A stretch of DNA of 64,000 nucleotides from Macrocystis pyrifera (taxonomy: Eukaryota; Sar; Phaeophyceae; Laminariales; Laminariaceae), in NCBI GenBank assembly GCA_031763025.1, contig JASSKH010000014.1, forward strand, positions 12,719,201-12,783,200. The letters are read 5' to 3'. Position 1 is the stretch's first letter. Each line of letters opens with the position of its first letter. This document shows, piece by piece, positions 1-12,340 of the stretch. The notes beneath the pieces are model-generated. The model was not told the DNA's origin. It searched no databases and saw only the letters and a program-made list of their open reading frames with translations. A program made the position numbers and the translations under genes.

Positions 1-332
1 ACCCACCCACCCATAGTCGCCTCTTGTCAGACCACAAGGTATAGGCGCTGACGCCCATCGCTCAACAAGGAAAGCTATTCATAGGCTTTTGATGAAACAC
101 AGCAATTAAGTAGACGAGCCGCCAACGCAGTAGCGTAGTGCACTTCGGAGTTAGACCACTTCAAGGTGTCTGTCGCGATCCTCATTGCCGCCTAGCTTGT
201 GAGGTGATGGAGGTTTACCGTGATATTTCTGAGGCTCTTCGCTTGAGGAGGTCCATACATCACTCGAACACTGACTTTACGCAACACCAGAAAGCATCCC
301 GATGGACAATCCCATGGCCCAGGTATACAAAA
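1..332. other. No gene seen; left flank of the DIRS-like element
   Basis: The first bases are a short ACCC-type simple repeat. No coding, RNA-gene or repeat signal could be supported in the remainder. Confidence 0.4.
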
Positions 333-578
333 AGGGCGTTTTGTTTTATCCTTTGAATTGTATTGTTATTGTTATTCTCGGCGACGTCGGGGGTGGAGTC
401 CCCTGGCGTGGTACGAGAGCCACGGCCCTGGTCGCTGTCTCTCGTTGCCTTATCGTACTGCCAGTACCCGGGAGTCCCCCACCCCAGCCGACTGACCGGG
501 GCTCTAACAAACGCTGTCTCGCACGACCGAGACCCCCAATGGTAGAAAACCATTGACATACCCACTCTCCTGGTGAGA
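333..578 (-). repeat. Split direct repeat B2 of the DIRS-like element
   Basis: About 240 bp, clearly similar to 944-1183. Shared blocks include GTCCCCTGGCGTGGTACGAG and CCCCAATGGTAGAAAACCAT. It forms the outer (3') end of the element on the minus strand. Confidence 0.75.
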
Positions 579-698
579 GCCACGAATCGCTACCGGTTGA
601 TCACAGATACTAATAAGAGTATAATACAGTGTGGCCAGCACCCTGTAACCGCTTCGTTCCACCCGCCTTCGAAAGAAGAAAGAGGCGGGTGGCCAGGA

Positions 699-957
699 GA
701 AACCACAACAGTAGGCATAGCCTCTAGGCCTATCAATCGGTAGCGAACAGTGCCGTGCTCTGCTTGTGCACCTATAACGAGAAGCGAAGAGGGGGCACGG
801 GACGAATGTGGCCGGTCTTCTCTTCTCTCCGCCTCTGGCCAACTTGATCTATTAGTTTCCGTCGGTAGAGCCCATGACTATAAATAATTAATTCCGTTCG
901 TTGAGAACAACAACATGCATCTCACATAGACTGAGAGATACTACGCTTTTTGTATAT
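699..957 (-). repeat. Split direct repeat A2 of the DIRS-like element
   Basis: About 255 bp in the same orientation as 9238-9497, with shared blocks such as AGTGCCGTGCTCTGCTTGTG and TTTCCGTCGGTAGAGCC. It abuts B1 around 944-957, with a junction core near ACTACGCTTTTTGTAT. That core resembles both outer ends of the element, as expected for a circle-junction-derived structure. Confidence 0.75.
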
Positions 958-1183
958 CCTTCGAATTGTCATGTTTTTAATATTCTCTTCGACGTCAGAG
1001 GGGAAGTCCCCTGGCGTGGTACGAGAGCCGCGACACCGGTCGCTGACTCTCGTTGCCGTATCATACTGACAGTACCCGGGAGTTCCCCCCCCCCAGCCGA
1101 CTGTCCGGGGCTTTAACAGACGCAGTCTCGAACCACCCAGACCCCCAATGGTAGAAAACCATAGACATACCCCCATACCGAGG
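944..1183 (-). repeat. Split direct repeat B1 of the DIRS-like element
   Basis: Partner of B2 (333-578). It lies between the recombinase gene and A2, the expected position in PAT-type elements. Confidence 0.75.
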
Positions 1184-1259
1184 TCGCGTCGATACTTCGG
1201 TGTTCGGTCCAAAACAGTACCCTGACCTGGCTACCTCTGCCCTATCTTACCCGTCTCTG

Positions 1260-2327
1260 CTAGTGTACGAGATATGATACCCGCGTCCAGTGGGTTATGG
1301 CGCTTCTACGTCCTGGAAGACACTGGGTACTTCCATCTACCTTCTCTCTGATTCACCCTGCCGCTAGAGCAGTGGTTGCGCCGATACGCAATGAATGGAT
1401 GCCAACCTCGCTGGAGTCGTCTCCTGCTTCCGCTGCCACTGCGCGGCGTGCCCCGAGGGCCTCCGTGTACCCCCACACCCTGACCTCATTAGCGTACCGA
1501 TACGACGACAGGGAGGCGCTTTCTGGCAACGTCAGATATCCCGACAACAACCCCACCATGAGAGCGACAGCACCGCCGCCTGCTCCTACCTCGGAACGCG
1601 CCCCGAAGGCGTCGTCGCGTTTGCGCACGATTACCGATGCTTGCTGAACCTGGTCGCGTTTATGGCCACGAAATAGAACCTCGATACTGGTAGCCTGATG
1701 CCACTGCAGCGATTTCAATCGCCGGCCCCACGCGAACAACGCTACGTCCCCCCTCGTCAAGCAATGCCCGGAGTGTACTACTCCGGACGAAGAGGCGAAT
1801 ATTTCGTCAGACCTGGCCATGAAAAAATAGCCCAACGCTAGCGACAGCCAAAACACTCGGCCGCCCGGGCGCCACAACAAAGACGGACCCTGTACTTCCA
1901 ACAACGTGTCCCACGATATAAGGCGCCGAATTATTTTCGGGGTACCGGCGGCAACGTGCGACCGTGCCACCCCTTGCAAAGCGCGTTTACACAAGCGGCG
2001 ACGACGTGGGCAACTCACCTCCATCTGCACGTTCACGTGGTGATAGTGTAACACAACTGATAGTTTACTGGCTATAGTAATGGCTTGATTGCCCTCCGAC
2101 GCGCACCACGCTACGAACTCAAGCAACGCTTGAATCCTATCCCAAATGGAGGCTGACATGTCGGAACGCGACGCTTCCATTATCAACCCCCGAACAGCGG
2201 TCCAAGATCGGAAACTTGAGGTATAAGCTCGGTGAGACGACAGCGCAACCGACTGGCGGATGAGCTTGCTGCCAGCACTCCTGAGCTTAGCGAGACGCCC
2301 GTCGGCCCAAAGACCTGTTGGCGCCAA
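1260..2327 (-). pseudogene. Tyrosine recombinase of the DIRS-like element, broken at the C-terminus
   Basis: The open frame 2327-1353 (324 aa) ends in GIHSLRIGATTALAAG, the His-x-x-Arg box typical of DIRS recombinases; this family cuts and rejoins DNA through a covalent tyrosine link. A TGA stops this frame immediately afterwards. In the next frame the recognisable tail resumes (QREGRWK, then NPLDAGIISRTL), so a small deletion of about four codons plus a frameshift lies at the break. A TAG at 1308-1306 falls at the position where the catalytic tyrosine is expected, judged by distance to the NPLDAG block. The N-terminal core-binding half looks intact. The gene overlaps the RNase H reading frame at its start, common in these elements. 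Confidence 0.8.
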
Positions 2328-3027
2328 GCAACATCGGGTCGGGACGCGGGGAGGTTAACGTCGATCGCCTCAGGCTTCCATCGTGACATACCGTCGGCAA
2401 TGGTGTTCTCCACACCCGAGACATGTAACGCGTCGAAACACCGTCCGCTGCCTACCTCCATGCACCCTTAAAGTATCATTTCAGTGCCCTCGGTCGGGGT
2501 TCCCTTCCCCCCTTACATATGGAGACCAAGTGCACAGCGGACGTGTCGTACCCCCGCATCAAGATGGTATCCCGCGCATAACTAGGCAGCACGTTCGACA
2601 GGTTAACGGATATCCACGCTGTCACGACCATGGCCAGCAACTCGAGAACATCAACCGACAAATCGTTCCAACCACTAACCTCCTCGCGCAGGCGAGCGCA
2701 AACGTCGGCGTTAAATTCGACACGCCACCACACCATGGCCCCGGGAACGGGCACCAAACAATATCTCCCCTTGGCGTCGCCGGAAGCGTCTGACCACAGT
2801 GTAAAGGCCGGTGGCTGCATGTACCTTGGGCACAGGCGGGCAGAGAGACGATCCGCCACGGAGCCTAGCCCTCCTTCTACCAACAGACGCCAGAAGGGTA
2901 TATCGGCGTGGAACTCGGGTCCCAATTGAATCCGTGAGGACGACACCGCGCGCGTGCGGCACGTGGAATTTCTCGATTCACGCTCGAACAGAGGCCAGGT
3001 CCACTTGATTGAGCATGCGTCGAACAA
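2183..3027 (-). pseudogene. RNase H domain of the DIRS-like element
   Basis: The frame 3027-2476 contains FTLWSDASGDAKG (first catalytic Asp) and SVDVLELLAMVV (catalytic Glu region). It continues after a frame change at 2461-2183 with HVSGVENTIADGMSRW, the standard RNase H end (VxGxxNxxADxxSR). It would degrade the RNA strand of the RNA/DNA hybrid during reverse transcription. It follows the RT relic and overlaps the recombinase start. The shift between the two frames suggests it is no longer functional. Confidence 0.75.
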
Positions 3028-4354
3028 AGTATGTTCCTGGTCGCACGACTTCGAAAAGGTGCAGTAACCGACCGGTCAGACAGCGGAGCTCTTCTTCGGA
3101 CGTGAACGCGCGGTCCGAAGGCCACTCGCTCAGAGTTTCGCAGAGTTGCTCCAGCTTGACTACGTGAACCGGAAATAGTAAGGGACACGGTATCAACTTC
3201 TCACCCCAGCAAGCACAACACGATGTCCCGCTGTGATATCTTTCGAGAAGGCAGCAGAGGGGGGGAGGACCTCTCCCCGAAAATCCGAAAATGGTCCGAC
3301 GCCAGAGATGCGGACGCGCGTCTACAGCGCCGACGGTCGGGCCACCATTGTCCCTCCACTAGTATCCCGTCATCTACATAATACCGCGCGATAGATTGGC
3401 TACGCCTCCCTCTCTCCTTCCCGATGGGGATGCGGCACCCAGGTGGAAAGGGAGTCGGCCGGTCGGTTGCCTTCGACGGGGTGACCGCGTCATGCTGCGT
3501 CGCGATACGCCCCTGATCCATCACCATGGCATCCTCGTGCGACGTGTGGCGATGCGCGTGTTCGAGGGCTGCCGAAAACATACCAAAGAACACCGGTGAA
3601 CTGCGCCATCCGAACTGCAGCCGGCGGTCGGTCACAATCCACTCGCGAAAGCTGTATCCAAATACGGACGCCCCTGTCCACTGTGCGCTAAATTGACGGA
3701 ACACCTCAGTCACATCGATTTTATTCAAAACAATACGCGCGCTAGATCCAAACCGCTGACGCAGGTGCAAAATGCCCCAAATAACGTCTCGCAACACGTG
3801 GCTCAGCGCCACGGCGGGGGCTCCCTCGAAGTCAGTATCCGCGTTGGCGCTGTGAGCGTACTGCGACGACGAAAACGCCAGATCGCGGATGATCCGAACG
3901 TTAGACGAGGATACAATTACGGCCAGCAGGGACGACCGCAAGCCGGGAATAGTGTGCGCCTCGCTGCGCGGAAAAACCGTACGTCGTCAATTTTTTTCGC
4001 GATTATAGTGTCAGAGTGTCGGGCTACACTGCTATGGTTTGTGTATGCCAAGGCCGCGCCAATGTCTGTGCCCCCCTCCACGTGGACGGGCGCGCCGTGT
4101 TCGACATTATCCGCTAAATGCTCTATCCCAGGGAATCGTTTCTGTCTTCGGAACCCAAAACGACTCCTAGCTGCTTTCACACGCGGGACGTTCAGGGATG
4201 TCGCGATGGCCCGCATACACCCAAAGCGACTACCTCTCGCCCGAAAATACTGTACATACTGATGAGCTACGTGGCCCATAATCTGCGACCGTGACGCGCT
4301 AGTAGGCGATGCGACATGCTGCATGTCGCGCAACAACACCACACAACGGTCCAA
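2978..4354 (-). pseudogene. Reverse transcriptase of the DIRS-like element
   Basis: Split over three frames: 4354-3917, 3941-3201 and 3196-2978. Recognisable blocks are IVLNKIDVTEVFRQ (motif A region), LQFGWRSSPVFFGMFSAALE and ARYYVDDGILVE, where YVDD is the catalytic box. The thumb region follows in the third frame (LEQLCETLSEWP.., LTGRLLHLFEVVRPG), typical of DIRS-type RTs. At least two frameshifts break the gene. The region upstream of 4354 up to the gag end has no clear domain. Confidence 0.75.
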
Positions 4355-4689
4355 CCCCCAACGGACGCCGACCCCGAACGTAAACGTTTTCGCATCTCGC
4401 GCTGCTGCTTCCGTACGCCCTACAATCGGCCTCGCCCCTCAGCTCCTGAGGGGCGAGGCCCGTCCCTCTATTTGTCAGCCCTAGTCGCCGCCGAGCGAGT
4501 GAAGGCGCCCTCGCTCGACGCCCCGCTGCCACTGCCGCTGGCGCTGGCGCTGGCGCTGCTATTGCCGCCTCTGTCGCCGCCGCTGCCCCCGCACCGTCGC
4601 CACCTGCCCCCCCCTTTTACCTTGCCCTCATCCCTCTTGGCCGGGGGTTCCCCGGATGCAGCGCCGCTGGCTGCGACGCCGCTATCTGC

Positions 4690-6364
4690 CTAGCCCCCGC
4701 CGGTACCCGCCTCGCGCTTGTTGCCGCTGCTCGTCTTGCGAGCGGGGCCGACGTGGGTGAACACGCAGGCGTCCTCGAAGCGGCATTTGCCAGTCTTCCC
4801 CCACTGCCGGCATTCGCCGACCCCGACCCCAGCCGCCGTGGTGGAGATACGCGAGGTTGCTGGGCTTCGGCGTTGATCAGGCCGCCGAGGGCGACGTAGC
4901 CGGAGAAGGTGGGGCCAGTGGGGCCCCGGGATGGCGGGGAAGGACTCCACCGGCGGGGGGTAGGCTAGAGCGTGGTCGCAGGAGTCGGAGACACAACGCA
5001 GGTCGAGTGCGAAGGTCTCGAGGTCCTTCGTAACCAGAGCCGGCAGCTTGGCCCGGTTTGCCGGCCATCGGCGACCGCAAAGTGCTCCATCACGTGATTG
5101 TTGAGGATCGGCGCCCCCGCGCTGAAGGCTCGGGCGAGCGCCTCCAAGCAAGCGCGCGCCACCTGGAGGTCCGCGCCGTGTTGTGGAAATCCACGGGACG
5201 CGATCGTCTGCCCCAAAATGTTCAGGCGCTGCGCTAGTGAGAGAGTGATGCCTGCTCGGTCGCGCGGTGTGAAGGCCAGAAAGTCGAGGTCGTCCAGCGC
5301 TTCCAGCATGCCATGGACGCCGTCCGAAATGTTGACAGAGGCCCCCACGTACCCCTGCACGGTTGCCCTCGGCATCGACGCCGGGCGGCCGCTGCATAGG
5401 ATCTGCCATAGCCGAGTCGCGGGGTTGGCCCACGATGCCATCGCGCGGTTGGTCATGATTGTGCTGACCTGTCTACCCAGGACGGTAAATGGGTTGCCGG
5501 CGCTGCCGTGCCCGTATATGTCCGAGCCGACCTCAGGCCCGCCCGGCTCGTCGTTGGCCACATAGCCGAGTGCAGCCGATGGCGCGCCGTTGGCTCCTGT
5601 CCCACCAGGGGCGAAGCCGCGGCCCCGGGCCGAGCCGGCGGCGTGCCCATCCGCTTGTCCGGAGAAGGCGCCGGCGGCACCGGTGCCGCCCGCATATCCC
5701 CCGTAGCCGAGCCCCCCCCCCCCCTGACCCACTACGAGCCCGCCCGCCTGGCTGAGGTGAGCGCAGGGAGCTCCGGTACCAGCCAGAGCACCACCGTAGG
5801 CAACCCGTCCGGCTGGGCCCGCGGTGGCGCCGGTACCGCCGGAGACGCTCCCGTAGCCCCGCTCTCCCGGTCCTAACGCGAACGGGCCTGCCTGTCTGAA
5901 AGAAGCGCCGGCGGCTCCGTCGCCGCCCGGAGTACCGCCGTAGCCACCCGTTCGTCCCGGTCTTACGGCGATCGTGCTCTGCGCGGGGTTGAGTGACACA
6001 CGCTGACCCGCGCGGGAGCCCGTGGCTCCATCGACGGGTTGATCGGCGATGCTGGAGTTCGGGGGGAGGACCTCGGTGACGGGGCTCCCGAAGGATTGTC
6101 CGGTCGGCGGTCCGAGTAGGGCGGTGCCGGGCAAGTGGTCCAGCGGGGCGGCCCGGGCAGCAGAGCTCCCGGGCTGTGTTCCGACCCTGCTGGCGCCACC
6201 TCCCCTCCCCCCGTGGGCGGCGCGACGAAAGACTTAGATGACCTTGTTCATCGATCTCCGGAGCGCCGCCTGGAGCTGGGCGACTTCGTTCGCCATCTCC
6301 TGCTTGAAGGTAGCAAAGTCGGCTGGCGGCACGGGAGCCTCCTCATCGCCGTCGCTACCGGACA
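4690..6364 (-). pseudogene. Gag-like protein of the DIRS-like element with a CCCH finger
   Basis: The probable start is the ATG at 6364 (MSGSDGDEEAPVPPADF, then a short heptad-like helix), which runs into TAA after 43 codons. The main body is in another frame, 6134-4965, with a Gly/Ala-rich low-complexity stretch and a helical segment (NPATRLWQILCSGRP to ARAFSAGAPILNN) that may be the capsid-like core. A further frame change leads to 5433-4690, ending with a CCCH finger (CRQWGKTGKCRFEDACVFTH) and a basic tail. It presumably packaged element RNA. It is GC-rich and has several frameshifts, so it is decayed. Confidence 0.65.
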
Positions 6365-6521
6365 TTGTCCCGAGTCCCTTCTCTGCCGTCGTTCTCTAAG
6401 GGCCCCTGCGAAAAAATAGACATTTTGTTTTCGGGACGCGACAAGACGGTGCGGACGCGAGACAGGGCGCAGGTGCGGCGACAACGGACCACGCGGACGC
6501 GGAGCGGAACACTAACCAAAC

Positions 6522-6548
6522 GGGGGGGGGGGGGGGGGGGGGGGGGGG
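6522..6548. repeat. Poly-G tract (27 G)
   Basis: An uninterrupted G run upstream of the gag relic of the DIRS-like element (poly-C in the sense of the element). Its length may be inaccurate in the assembly. Confidence 0.9.
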
Positions 6549-6579
6549 AACGCAACGAGAACGAATTTAGATAGAGGCG

Positions 6580-8560
6580 ACGGTGACCACTATCGATGCA
6601 CCGGCCTGGACGAGGGTAGGGATTACTTGTCCCCGTGCTCATGTGCGCTGGCACACCGTTCGTACGCGCCGGCGTTGTTTATCGCCGCGGTTGTTGACAT
6701 GAACGGGCATCTTTCTATCAACGGGTTAGCTATCTGGTGCTACGCATTGCGCATCTCGTACTAAGGCCGAGAGCTTCTCTGGTGGGAACGAATTTAGATA
6801 GAAGCGACGTTGAGTACTACTCATGCACCGGCCTGGGCGAGGGTGGGGCTTACTTGTCCCCGTGCTGATGTCCGCTGGCCCCCCGTTTCTACGCGCCGGA
6901 GTTGTTCATAGCCGCGGTTGTTGACATGCACCAGCATCTTCCGATCAACGGGTTGGCTATCTGGTGCTTTGCACCGCGCATCTCGTGCCCCGGCCGAGAG
7001 TTTCCCTTGTGGTGACACGCTCCAGTGTCTTTGGTACGAACGTATCGCTAGTGAGGTGGGCGGGGGGTGAGGCATGCACCGGCATGCATTCAACTCAAGC
7101 ACGACTTGTCAGCCGGTGCGCCGGTCGCGGGATGTGGACCGGCGCATACTCCACCACTATCGACCGCCTTCCGGTGCGCCGGCACAGCGGTATTGTTCTA
7201 TAGGTCGTTCCCTGTGTTCCTCGGCGTTTCTGGTATGTGTCGCAAGTGAGGGACGGACCGAGAGCAGACGCGTTCGCGGCGGCCGCGCCGGCACATACCT
7301 CCTGTCGACCGCCCTTTGTAGTGCCCCGGCACATCGTCGTTAGCACATACAGCAGTACATTGTGTCTCGCAACGTATATGGTATGTATCGGTGGCGAGGG
7401 ACGGGTCACCGGCCGACGCGGTGGCGCCGACCACGAGACCTGCACCGGCACGTACTCCTTCACCACCGACCGCTCTCTAGTGCACCGGCACAGCGTTGTT
7501 GATATCAACGATAGAACATAGTGTCTCATTAGTAGTATGATCTATTCATAGTGAGTTCCTGAGCATCGTCACGCGTACGAAAAACATCGATAGCGCTTTT
7601 AAGTGCACCGGCACAGTGTTGCTGATATGAACAGTAGAACATAGTATCTCACTACTAGTATAGTCTATTCCTAGTGAGTTCCTGCGCATCGTGACGCGTA
7701 TGATAAATATCGATAGAGGGGCAGAGCCGGGGGACGACGCATCGGCGCCGGCCCCGAGACCTGCACCGGCACATGGCGCCTCGCCCTCGACCATTTTCTA
7801 GGGCGACGGCACAGCGGTGTTTTAGCATGCATAGAGCGTACAGCAGTACCCTGTGTCTCGCGACGTGTATGATATGTATTCTTAGCGACACCGGCCCCAA
7901 GTCTCTCGCCATCGACCTCCTTGTATCATTAGTGTACTGTTGGTAGGTACGGCAATACAATATGTCTCCCGATGAGTATGGTATATATCGTTGTGCATAG
8001 TATGATATATATCGTTATGTATAGGGAGTTTTTGTTCGGTGCGTGATTGATATCGTTAGTGAGGGGCAGGCACAGGCCGGCGGCCAAGGGCAGACGCGTA
8101 GGAGCCGGACTCTTCGATCGCCTTTTAGTGGGCCGTCACGGCGTCGTTGGAGCTTGCAGCAGCACAAGTGTGTCGCAACGTGTATGGTATGTATCGATAG
8201 TGGCATCGGCCACAAATCCTTAGACATCGACCCCGTAGTTGGAGCATACAGCAGTACAAATTCGTCTCGCAACGTGTACGGTACGTATCGTTAATGACAC
8301 CGGCCCCAAATCCCTTGCCATCAACCCCTTTTGCTGCGCTGGCACAGCATTGAGGTACGTACAACAGTCCGTTGTGTCTCGCGACGTGTATGGTCTGTGT
8401 CGATGATGGCGGACAGGGCCAGGGCCGAAGGTACAGGCCAAGCGTTGTTCGTCTCTATCAGAAAGTAGACTACCGTGAACTGTGAGATCGAGAGTATCAG
8501 GCATACGTCAATATATACCAGTATGTGCGCGAGTGTATCGCGTTCCTGGGTATGGTATCT
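6580..8560 (-). repeat. Degenerate tandem repeat array in the DIRS leader
   Basis: Irregular units of roughly 100-190 bp share GTGCACCGGCACAG-like and GTGTCTCGCAACGTGTATGG-like blocks; the latter recurs near 7363, 7854, 8170, 8264 and 8372. The earliest units (near 6580 and 6800) share AACGAATTTAGATAGA and GATCAACGGGTT-type blocks. No coding potential. The array lies between repeat A1 and gag, so it belongs to the leader of the element. Confidence 0.7.
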
Positions 8561-9237
8561 GCGAGAAAAGGCAAAGGGAAACCGGGCATGTACTCGTACA
8601 CCACATATGCCCTCCGCTCCGGCGTCATCGATGTTCCCATATTAATGCCGAGTACTTTACGTCCGGGTATGTGTTTCCTTTCCTGGGTATAGCCTTTGTG
8701 GATGTATCTGGTACGTGATAAGTGCTCTCTGCGCCGGTGGTACGCTCGTCTCAGTCACGTATATCTACTTCTGTGGCACGAGTCCTGTCTATGCTGCTGC
8801 AGATATCTTCAGTGTTCCCTCTTGTGAACGGCCGATTCGCGGATTCGCGGGTTTAGAAAGGACATCGATACTTGGGTTTCCTTCTACCCGTGCCAGCTAT
8901 AATAATATCATGCATGTACAACCTGCTTTTTACCCATCCGCTGAGGCGAACCGGCCAACTAAAAACCCACGTGGGAAAAATCATGGCTGGCAGCTCCGAG
9001 CGAGCGAGTTAACGATGCTTACGTGCGGACGCATGAGACGGGCTTGGGTATCATTGTGTACCAGAGTCGACAACCCCACGCCCCATTGTGATCGAGGTCA
9101 GGGTCTAGACCCACGAACGCCCGGGACCCCCGTTTAGTTCGCGCGCCTCTCGCACACGTAGGGGGAAGCGCTCGTTGCCTCTGCTCTTCGTGTCCCCGTT
9201 GCATGCTATGGCCCGCCGACCGCCGCTGTTGCTGCTA

Positions 9238-9497
9238 GAAATCACAACGGAAGGCTAAGCCTCTAGGTCTATCAATCGGCAGCGAGCAGTGCCGTGCTCT
9301 GCTTGTGCACCTATCACGAGATACTAAGAGGGGGCACGGGACGAGTGTGACCGTGTTTCTCTTCTCTCTGCCTCTGGGCAACTTCAGCTATTGGTTTCCG
9401 TCGGTAGAGCCGATGAGTATAAATAAGTAATTGCGTCGGTTCTGAACAAAACATGCATCTCACGTGCACTTAGAGACACTACGCTTTTCGAAACAAG
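9238..9497 (-). repeat. Split direct repeat A1, 5' end of the DIRS-like element
   Basis: Direct copy of 699-957, including a TATA-like TATAAATAA at about 9418. It marks the start of the element on the minus strand. Confidence 0.75.
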
Positions 9498-11037
9498 ACG
9501 GGCATTGCGACGATTGTAGGGTATGGAGCCCTGTAATCGGAAAACCTTTCAGCGGTAATGTGCTACCTGTGTCGTTGAACGCGTCTTGTATACGTCTCAC
9601 CCATCCGATGGATTAGGTATATATCTTACCTAATACGACAGATTATTCTAGAGAATCGTTGATGAGGCAGGCGTGTCTGATATATCTTGTCCTGAGACCC
9701 AAAACAAAAACCAGACAAGTTACACTACACTCAAGTAATGGGATATGTTGTTGTTGATGTTGTTGTTCTTGTTGTGTTTGATTTAGTTGGTGGTGGGGAT
9801 GTTTCCTTACACCGTTCTTTCGGCCCACAACCACATCATCAGCAGTACACCCAGTGTCCGTACTAAACAGATATGTGTTGCGCGCTGTTTCCTAGGTATT
9901 TACTTTCACCACGTGTGTATAGACGAGTGTGTGTGGATGAAAATAATTCATGAAGGCCTTTAGCTTCGTAGTGTGGATTATCTTACTTCGCCAACAGAGG
10001 GAGACGATATTGTGTTCGTTACCATTGTTGGTAGGTTTTTGAGTGAGAATCATACTGCATACTAGCAACCTGTAAGAAGAACAGACATCGAACCAAACCA
10101 AGAGAGGAAGGCGACCGAACCTAACGTGAAAATAACGTACATTGTTGTCGTCGACTGTTCTTTTCCTGACACCAGTATTCCCAGTATTCTGGATGTATGG
10201 GCCCCAGGTATAAGGTTCGAACCGCAAACACAGGCTCTGTGTGAATTTCGTGTGTTGAGTAGGCAAAATCTAGCAATTTTGACAGGTGGTTTACCTCACG
10301 ATGAAAATACAGTGATTGTACGTGAGATGTGATTGTCCGGCAGCGCCTGGGGCTGCCTTCCTGATGTACACCGGCAGGGCAGATGAAGCTTCCAGTGATG
10401 TAGACTATGTCCATCCGAGAGTATTAGGCTGCTAATCGTTCGGAGATTAATTCCTAGCGACATTACGCGATGACACCCTGGTTATTTCAGGGGGTAATGC
10501 GCCGTCTATCCCAAACGATAATGCGCCGACGACTCCAGATTACGATACTCCGATGATCGTAGGTGGTCCCTCTCAGCAACCCCAGGCCATATCTTCCCAA
10601 CGGCACAGGGTTATGATGCTTTGGCGACCTCATGATTCGGCAACTTCGGATGATTCGTTGTGTGCGTGCGTTTACTTACTTATTCCGTATCGAATACAGT
10701 CCCATGCCTGCGTTAAGGTGCCAAGGGGTACCCCGATGTTGTTCCTTGCCAGCTGAGCAATACCGGGCCCAACGATGATGTATACTCCTGTTTTGCCGCA
10801 TAGGAGGAAGAGACGAGACGGAGACCCCTAGTCCTGAAACGACCATGGCGAGAAATGGGATTCCTTGTCTCATATTCGCCGGAATGCCAATGTTGCTTCG
10901 AAAAAAGACGCTTTGGTACACTTGGGCAGTGCGGTTATTCGTCGGGATGCAACTTGATTTTTCTGAAGTCAATTGTTTGGTGAGGTATGGAGCTCCTCAA
11001 GTGAAGATCCTCGGAAAAATGAGGGTGACTCTCTATT

Positions 11038-11199
11038 GTGGAACTCCTCTTCGTTACGGAACACTTCGTGGACGACGAAGAGGTTTCCCGATCACAAGAA
11101 GGAAAGTCTGAAGGGTACGTCGTCCTCTACACGCCGATACCGGACGAAAGCGACAAGGAAGTAGTTGCGCCTTGGCACCGCTACTCAGACGGGTGCTAG
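11038..11199 (+). other. Coding-like stretch, possible exon relic
   Basis: One frame reads through about 53 acidic, non-repetitive residues (including FVDDEEVSRSQEGKSEGY) and ends in TAG. It has no recognisable domain and no partner exon was found. It could be a fragment of a lost host gene or of a transposon. Confidence 0.2.
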
Positions 11200-11649
11200 G
11201 GTACCGGTATGAGCCCCGGAATTTTCTGCGGCTCTCTCGCTTGAGTGAAGCTCCACTACTCACCATAACGTTGTTTTCAGGAACTGTGTTGGCTTAACCC
11301 GATGACCAATCCCGCGATCTACAGGAGGTGTCGACGAAAACTATTGCGAAGGTTAAATGAGATATGTTACTGGGTAATCACCGGGTTGTTCCTCAGTTGA
11401 AGAGCTCCGTCGGTCATGAATATATCGGCCGAAAGTGATTTCTCTGTCGTAGAATGCGTCCTGATCTTGTACCAGGGGTTACATCCAACGACGCTGGGCA
11501 GAACAGTAGAATCAGCCGTTAATCGGAAAACCATTTGTGGGGAAATGTGCTACCTCTATCGTAGAATGCGTCTGTAGTAGTTACCCAGTACAGCAATGTC
11601 GCTGTTGTTCGGCAAGGGGGTTCCCCCATCGGACAAAGCCACCTGCGTG

Positions 11650-12340
11650 GATCTAACATCGAAATCGAACTGCTGATTTTGAAGCTCGGTGGCGCGTCCT
11701 TTCCATTAGCGGGCGATGCACATGAGCCGAGGGCAGTGGTACTGCGACGTCCCTCTCATGAGCGCGTGGCGCTGCCTGGTGGCACCAGTCAATATGGGTA
11801 CGTAATGGCCCTGCGTATATAGCACGTACATATGCTCGCGTCGCGCTGCCTTCTGGTCCAGCCATACTTCGTTCCAAGGTAATCTCCCCGTTCTTCATAT
11901 CCTTGGCGATCAAGGCGCACACCTGTAAGTTGTGTCCCGGTTTCTTGCAGTAACGGAATAACACTTGGCCGGGGTAACAAAGTTGGCTCCGCTATCACAG
12001 AGGCACTGCGGCCATCGATCTGGTATTGTGCGTTTCGTGACGGCTTCTCGAAATGCACGTACAGCAGGATGCTCTTGATCTGTTCGATAGTACACAAGAA
12101 GGGTTCCGGTTCCTTAAGGTTGATGCGCTTCCGGCCTTCCATCGCGCCACAGAACACGAAGATTGGGAACGAACCCGCCCCAAACGTCTTTTCCCACCTT
12201 CTCCACTCGGTCGCGAATAAGCGTTCCCGTGAAGAAGTATGCGTCCGGGTCTTGTCTGGTCTTCATGGCTGTGGCCACTAACTGTGCAGACGGTTTGCCA
12301 CGCTTGTATGTGTACGCAAGAAAGGACGCTGCCACTGTTC
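11650..12340 (-). pseudogene. Possible decayed gag-like gene with zinc-knuckle remnant
   Basis: Overlapping minus-strand fragments read as a degenerate protein. They include TDQEHPAVRAFREAV and, in the next frame, a knuckle-like YCKKPGHNLQVC. This has the C-x4-H-x4-C part of a CCHC knuckle, but the first Cys is replaced by Phe in the frame as read. Several frame changes separate the pieces. A retroelement gag is the best guess; no polymerase was seen next to it. Confidence 0.3.

Larger units (their letters stand above)
333..9497 (-). mobile_element. DIRS/PAT-like tyrosine-recombinase retrotransposon, decayed
   Basis: Read on the minus strand, the order is repeat A1 (9497-9238), a leader with degenerate tandem repeats, gag, reverse transcriptase, RNase H, tyrosine recombinase, then repeats B1, A2 and B2 (1183-333). 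This A1 ... B1-A2-B2 layout of split direct repeats is the arrangement known from PAT and Ngaro elements, which integrate through a circular intermediate using a tyrosine recombinase instead of an integrase. The coding order also fits the DIRS order. Most reading frames carry frameshifts or stops, so this copy is probably inactive. No target-site duplication was identified, as expected for DIRS-order elements. Outer boundaries are estimated by eye from where repeat similarity stops. Confidence 0.85.

Noticed and set aside
4316..6237. Plus-strand Pro/Arg/Ala-rich open frames
   Set aside because: GC-rich shadows of the minus-strand DIRS gag; no domain.
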